A DNA stretch of 64,000 nucleotides from Branchiostoma floridae (Eukaryota > Chordata > Leptocardii > Amphioxiformes > Branchiostomatidae). The position numbers were made by a program, and so were the translations under genes. The DNA lies in assembly GCF_000003815.2 (NCBI RefSeq), contig NC_049981.1, positions 18,027,041 to 18,091,040 of the forward strand. Reading direction: 5' to 3'. Every line of letters begins with the position of its first letter. The stretch's first letter is position 1. The notes below the pieces were generated by a model that saw only the letters and a list, made by a program, of their open reading frames with translations, was not told the origin of the DNA and did not search any database. Below are positions 61,501 to 64,000 of the stretch, in pieces.

Positions 61501-63815
61501 GTTATTGGTCGTTTTAATTCAACGTTAATCGTTATTTGTTATCCCGAATTCACCGTTAAGCGTTACCAAGAAATTCTTTGTAACAAGTCAAATGCCAGAT
61601 AGAGCCCCTGACAAGTGCAGGAAATGGCGTTTCAAAGGGTCCAGATTTCAAAATTTCGCCGAGCCTCCCGGCCTTCGGCGCTAAACTTAATAAAGATATG
61701 TTGCGCAAGCGTCGCCCTCAAAAACCTTTTCGCTTATACAGATTTCAGTGTCAGACTTAGCTTAGTTTCAGGCAACATTTACTCGAAGGCAGAAAATGAG
61801 GTTTCTCCGGACCTACCTTGCGCCTTCCGGGCGCTCAGGACGACATGGCGAAATGTTGGGGCCGTGGGTCGTCGCCCCCCAAAAAAACTTCTCTCTAATA
61901 AAATGTCATTTAATTCAGCTTCGTCTGCCAGCAAAATTTGTCTTTCAAACTGCGGTAAATGGCGTTTCAGACTATCCAGATTTTAAAATCTCCCCGGACT
62001 TATCTTGCAATGCCTCGTGCCTTCCGAGCTAGAAATGGTAAAATATGTCGGGGGTGGAGGTCAAAGCTACAACCATGTGTAATATTTAGATCAAAATGTC
62101 ATTAGTCTAGATATGTTGGCAAAATTTGCCGAAAACTGCAGGAAAAAGCATTTCAGAGTGTCATGATTTAAAAATTTCTCGGGGGAACATACCCCCGGAC
62201 CCCCTAGGATGCGTTGAAATTGCACCTTCAGCGCCCCATGTTCTGAAAATTTTGTCAGCAATAGTTCAATCCCCCCATAAGAAATTTGCTGCCGCCGCTT
62301 CTGTGGTGGGAACATTGCCCCAGGAAGCGAATGTGATTGATTGAGGCAGCGGACAGTCTTCCTGTTATTCCTCTGGGTTCTGGGCAACTTTTCCTTCTCA
62401 CAATGCCATTTGTCAGACATTTTCACCCATTGAGATACACTAATCTAGCGTTGTACGAATAGGAATGAACGTCAATGTTACTGTTATGCTTTGTGACTCC
62501 TCCTGAATTTACCGTTAAGCGTTACCGGGCCTCCTAAATTCACCGTTAAGCGTTACCAAGCCTCCCGAATTCACCGTTAAGCATTACCAAGACCACCCCA
62601 TGCAGACCCTCTTCTAGGAACAAAATAAAAATCTGTAGGTGTCTGTGCTGGCATATATGGTTTGGTATTTAAGGTGGTAGCTCCCTCTCGTGCACCCCTA
62701 GGCTACTTTGAATATACTCTGTATGTTTATATTAATGTAGTGCAGATGATAATCATTCATTGAACACCTCCATCCTATGTCTGTAGTCCTGACTTTATAA
62801 TTTACCTGTGAACCCCAGCTCGGCATGCCTCCATCCTTGTCTCAAACCAAGTGCCAACTGGAAAATCTGAAAAAGAAAAGCATATTGTGAAATGAAAGGG
62901 ATAGTGACGTGCAAGAACAGAGTGGACAGCCAATGCTTATATTATGTCTATGGGAGAAACTTTTTGTTCTCTTCCTTAAGTCACATTTCCAAACCGGGCC
63001 TGGCCAGGCTGGGAACGAAAAACAAACGTCTATTTCAAGAAATAAACACATACTATGCTAATGACTAACAATTGCCTTCTGTGTTATTGTTGTCTTTATA
63101 TCTTCCTTGTCATCCTAGTCAATAGACTGCCAGGCCCCTGTATGGAAACATGACACTAGCATTTAGTAATGCAAGTGTAAGTAATACTCTGGACACCTAA
63201 TCTGAGGTAACTCCTTATCAAATAAGAAAAGGTTAAACTTTCAGACAAACTGACCTGGGATTTCCCCAAAAACATTGGGTCTGTCTTTAGGCACTGGTTT
63301 GTAGCCAGTGTCCTTCTCTGCTTCTAACTCTTCATCTACCTCAGTTCTTAGCTCCTGTAATGAGGGGGCAGCCTGGTGGGGAACAATGAGAGTGTTTATA
63401 CCAATTGATAAATCTATCAACCTCCCCTCTACCACCCTCCCCCAATGGACATTAATTTTGATTTGATGTGCCAGATTTATTTTTTACGCTGAATGTTGTA
63501 CACTTTTTGTACACTTTTGCCTCCTGACAGTATGTTACATGTCTCATTTATGTACAAACTGGATCCTCTTGGAAACCAACTTTTATACGTTGAAGGGACT
63601 GCCCAGTCGTCTTTATATACTAATAGAATGAAATAAATAAATACGTTTACCTTTCCACGGAGCCTAGCTGACCTCCTTGTGGGTGTGAAGACGTCCTGTT
63701 CTGTATCCACCTGTTCCTCCTCAGCTAATATGACCTTCTTGGCTGGAGTGTGCACTCGAATGGCCTTCTTTCTCTTCACTGGAGCCTTCTTTTTTACTAC
63801 CCTTTTTGGTTTCAC
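58545..63815 (-). CDS. SRA (SAD/YDG) domain protein, SUVH-like type, nine 3'-terminal exons, partial
   Basis: SRA domains bind methylated cytosine by base flipping. Exons: 63651-63815, 63255-63372, 62806-62857, 60959-61074, 60218-60255, 59747-59792, 59506-59613, 59023-59153, 58545-58625. The total is 855 nt in frame (284 residues plus TGA). Upstream exons are off the right edge. A basic region (KPKRVVKKKAPVKRKK, then TPTRRSARLRGK) precedes the SRA domain: FGEIPG, VGTWFETRMEACRAGVHR, PTVAGIHG, YSLVLSGGYEDDLD, FTYTGEGGRDLKG, DQTLTRGNLAL, QPVRVMRGYKL, YRYDGLYSV. Tyr and Asp of GGYEDD and the Tyr-Thr of TYTG, which contact the flipped base in UHRF1, are present. The RGNLAL step followed closely by PVRV is the plant SUVH and fungal arrangement; UHRF1 has a longer insert. 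The UHRF1 NKR finger is not preserved. The protein ends after an acidic Ser/Thr tail, with no RING or SET domain. Confidence 0.87.
59220..59445 (+). repeat. Direct repeat, copy 1 (SRA gene intron)
   Basis: Matches about 60310-60525 through catgtatcactctg, then agcccaactgatctaaaaca and aatcagcaggtaactt. The copies lie about 1.08 kb apart, on either side of three SRA exons. Confidence 0.8.
59945..60100 (+). repeat. Dispersed repeat, family B, copy 2
   Basis: Shares gaagaatctattgttcag, gtgcagtcatttgttta and cagttttggggttcccagag with the copy at 24950-25110. Confidence 0.65.
60310..60525 (+). repeat. Direct repeat, copy 2 (SRA gene intron)
   Basis: Second copy of the segment at 59220-59445, clearly diverged. 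The middle block agcccaactgatctaaaaca is identical. Confidence 0.8.
61381..62618. mobile_element. Composite 1.24-kb element bounded by inverted repeats
   Basis: tctaggagggtctgcatg (61381-61398) is repeated inverted with a one- or two-base gap at 62599-62618. Just inside both ends are direct tandem repeats of an accgttaagcgttac unit (61410-61570 and 62510-62590). The core has three diverged copies of a family C unit containing gcaggaaatggcgtttcaga-like text (about 61615, 61955, 62135). No transposase was found. It lies in the intron between two SRA exons. Confidence 0.65.
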
Positions 63816-63934
63816 CTATATTCAAGAGACATATACATATAACGTTATACATTTTGTTTTGCATGATGACAGGATATTTGCATGATCAAAAATGTTTGTA
63901 AACATGTTTTTGTTATGACCAGAACTTAGCTCAT

Positions 63935-63955
63935 TCATCCATCCATCCATCCATC
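63935..63955 (+). repeat. ATCC microsatellite
   Basis: About five atcc units, beyond the 63651-63815 exon and therefore in an intron of the SRA gene. Confidence 0.85.
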
Positions 63956-64000
63956 TGTAACAGTGGGGGATTCAAGTTGTGCTAACTGACCATGCCAAAC

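Overview
This window reads as a chordate nuclear genome, most likely a lancelet (Branchiostoma). That assignment rests on the gene content (an ALPK1-TIFA immune pair, a very large non-classical cadherin), on GT-AG introns that are mostly shorter than 1.5 kb, and on a dense mix of tRNA-derived SINEs, small inverted-repeat elements and minisatellites. No species-specific marker was tested.

Layout. (1) Positions 1-4546, minus strand: the first four coding exons of ALPK1, the cytosolic ADP-heptose sensor kinase. The rest of the gene runs off the left edge. (2) 4547-5222: a 676-bp interval between two divergent start codons, with two NF-kappaB-type sites and a consensus CRE. (3) 5223-10493, plus strand: a three-exon gene for a 549-residue protein with two TIFA-type FHA domains. 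ALPK1 and TIFA act together (ALPK1 phosphorylates TIFA, which oligomerises and recruits TRAF6), so the pair is a head-to-head signalling module. (4) 12568-55225, minus strand: one 54-exon gene that I reconstructed with every junction in frame (7,626 nt, 2,541 residues). It encodes a signal peptide, about 14 cadherin repeats, a membrane-adjacent domain like those of CDH23 and PCDH15, one membrane span and a tail of about 840 residues with two NPxY motifs and a C-terminal PDZ-binding motif. It ends tail-to-tail with the TIFA-like gene. (5) 58545-63815 and beyond, minus strand: the last nine coding exons of an SRA (YDG) domain protein. The domain resembles plant SUVH and fungal SRA domains more than UHRF1, and no RING or SET domain follows it.

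Introns and intergenic DNA hold many repeats: a 1,075-bp MITE with TTA target duplications (30446-31520), other elements with terminal inverted repeats, four minisatellites (one with a three-monomer higher-order period), LINE fragments, SINEs, and dispersed families with several copies here. The splice models are my own reading of the sequence. Frame continuity supports them, but no transcript or database search was used.
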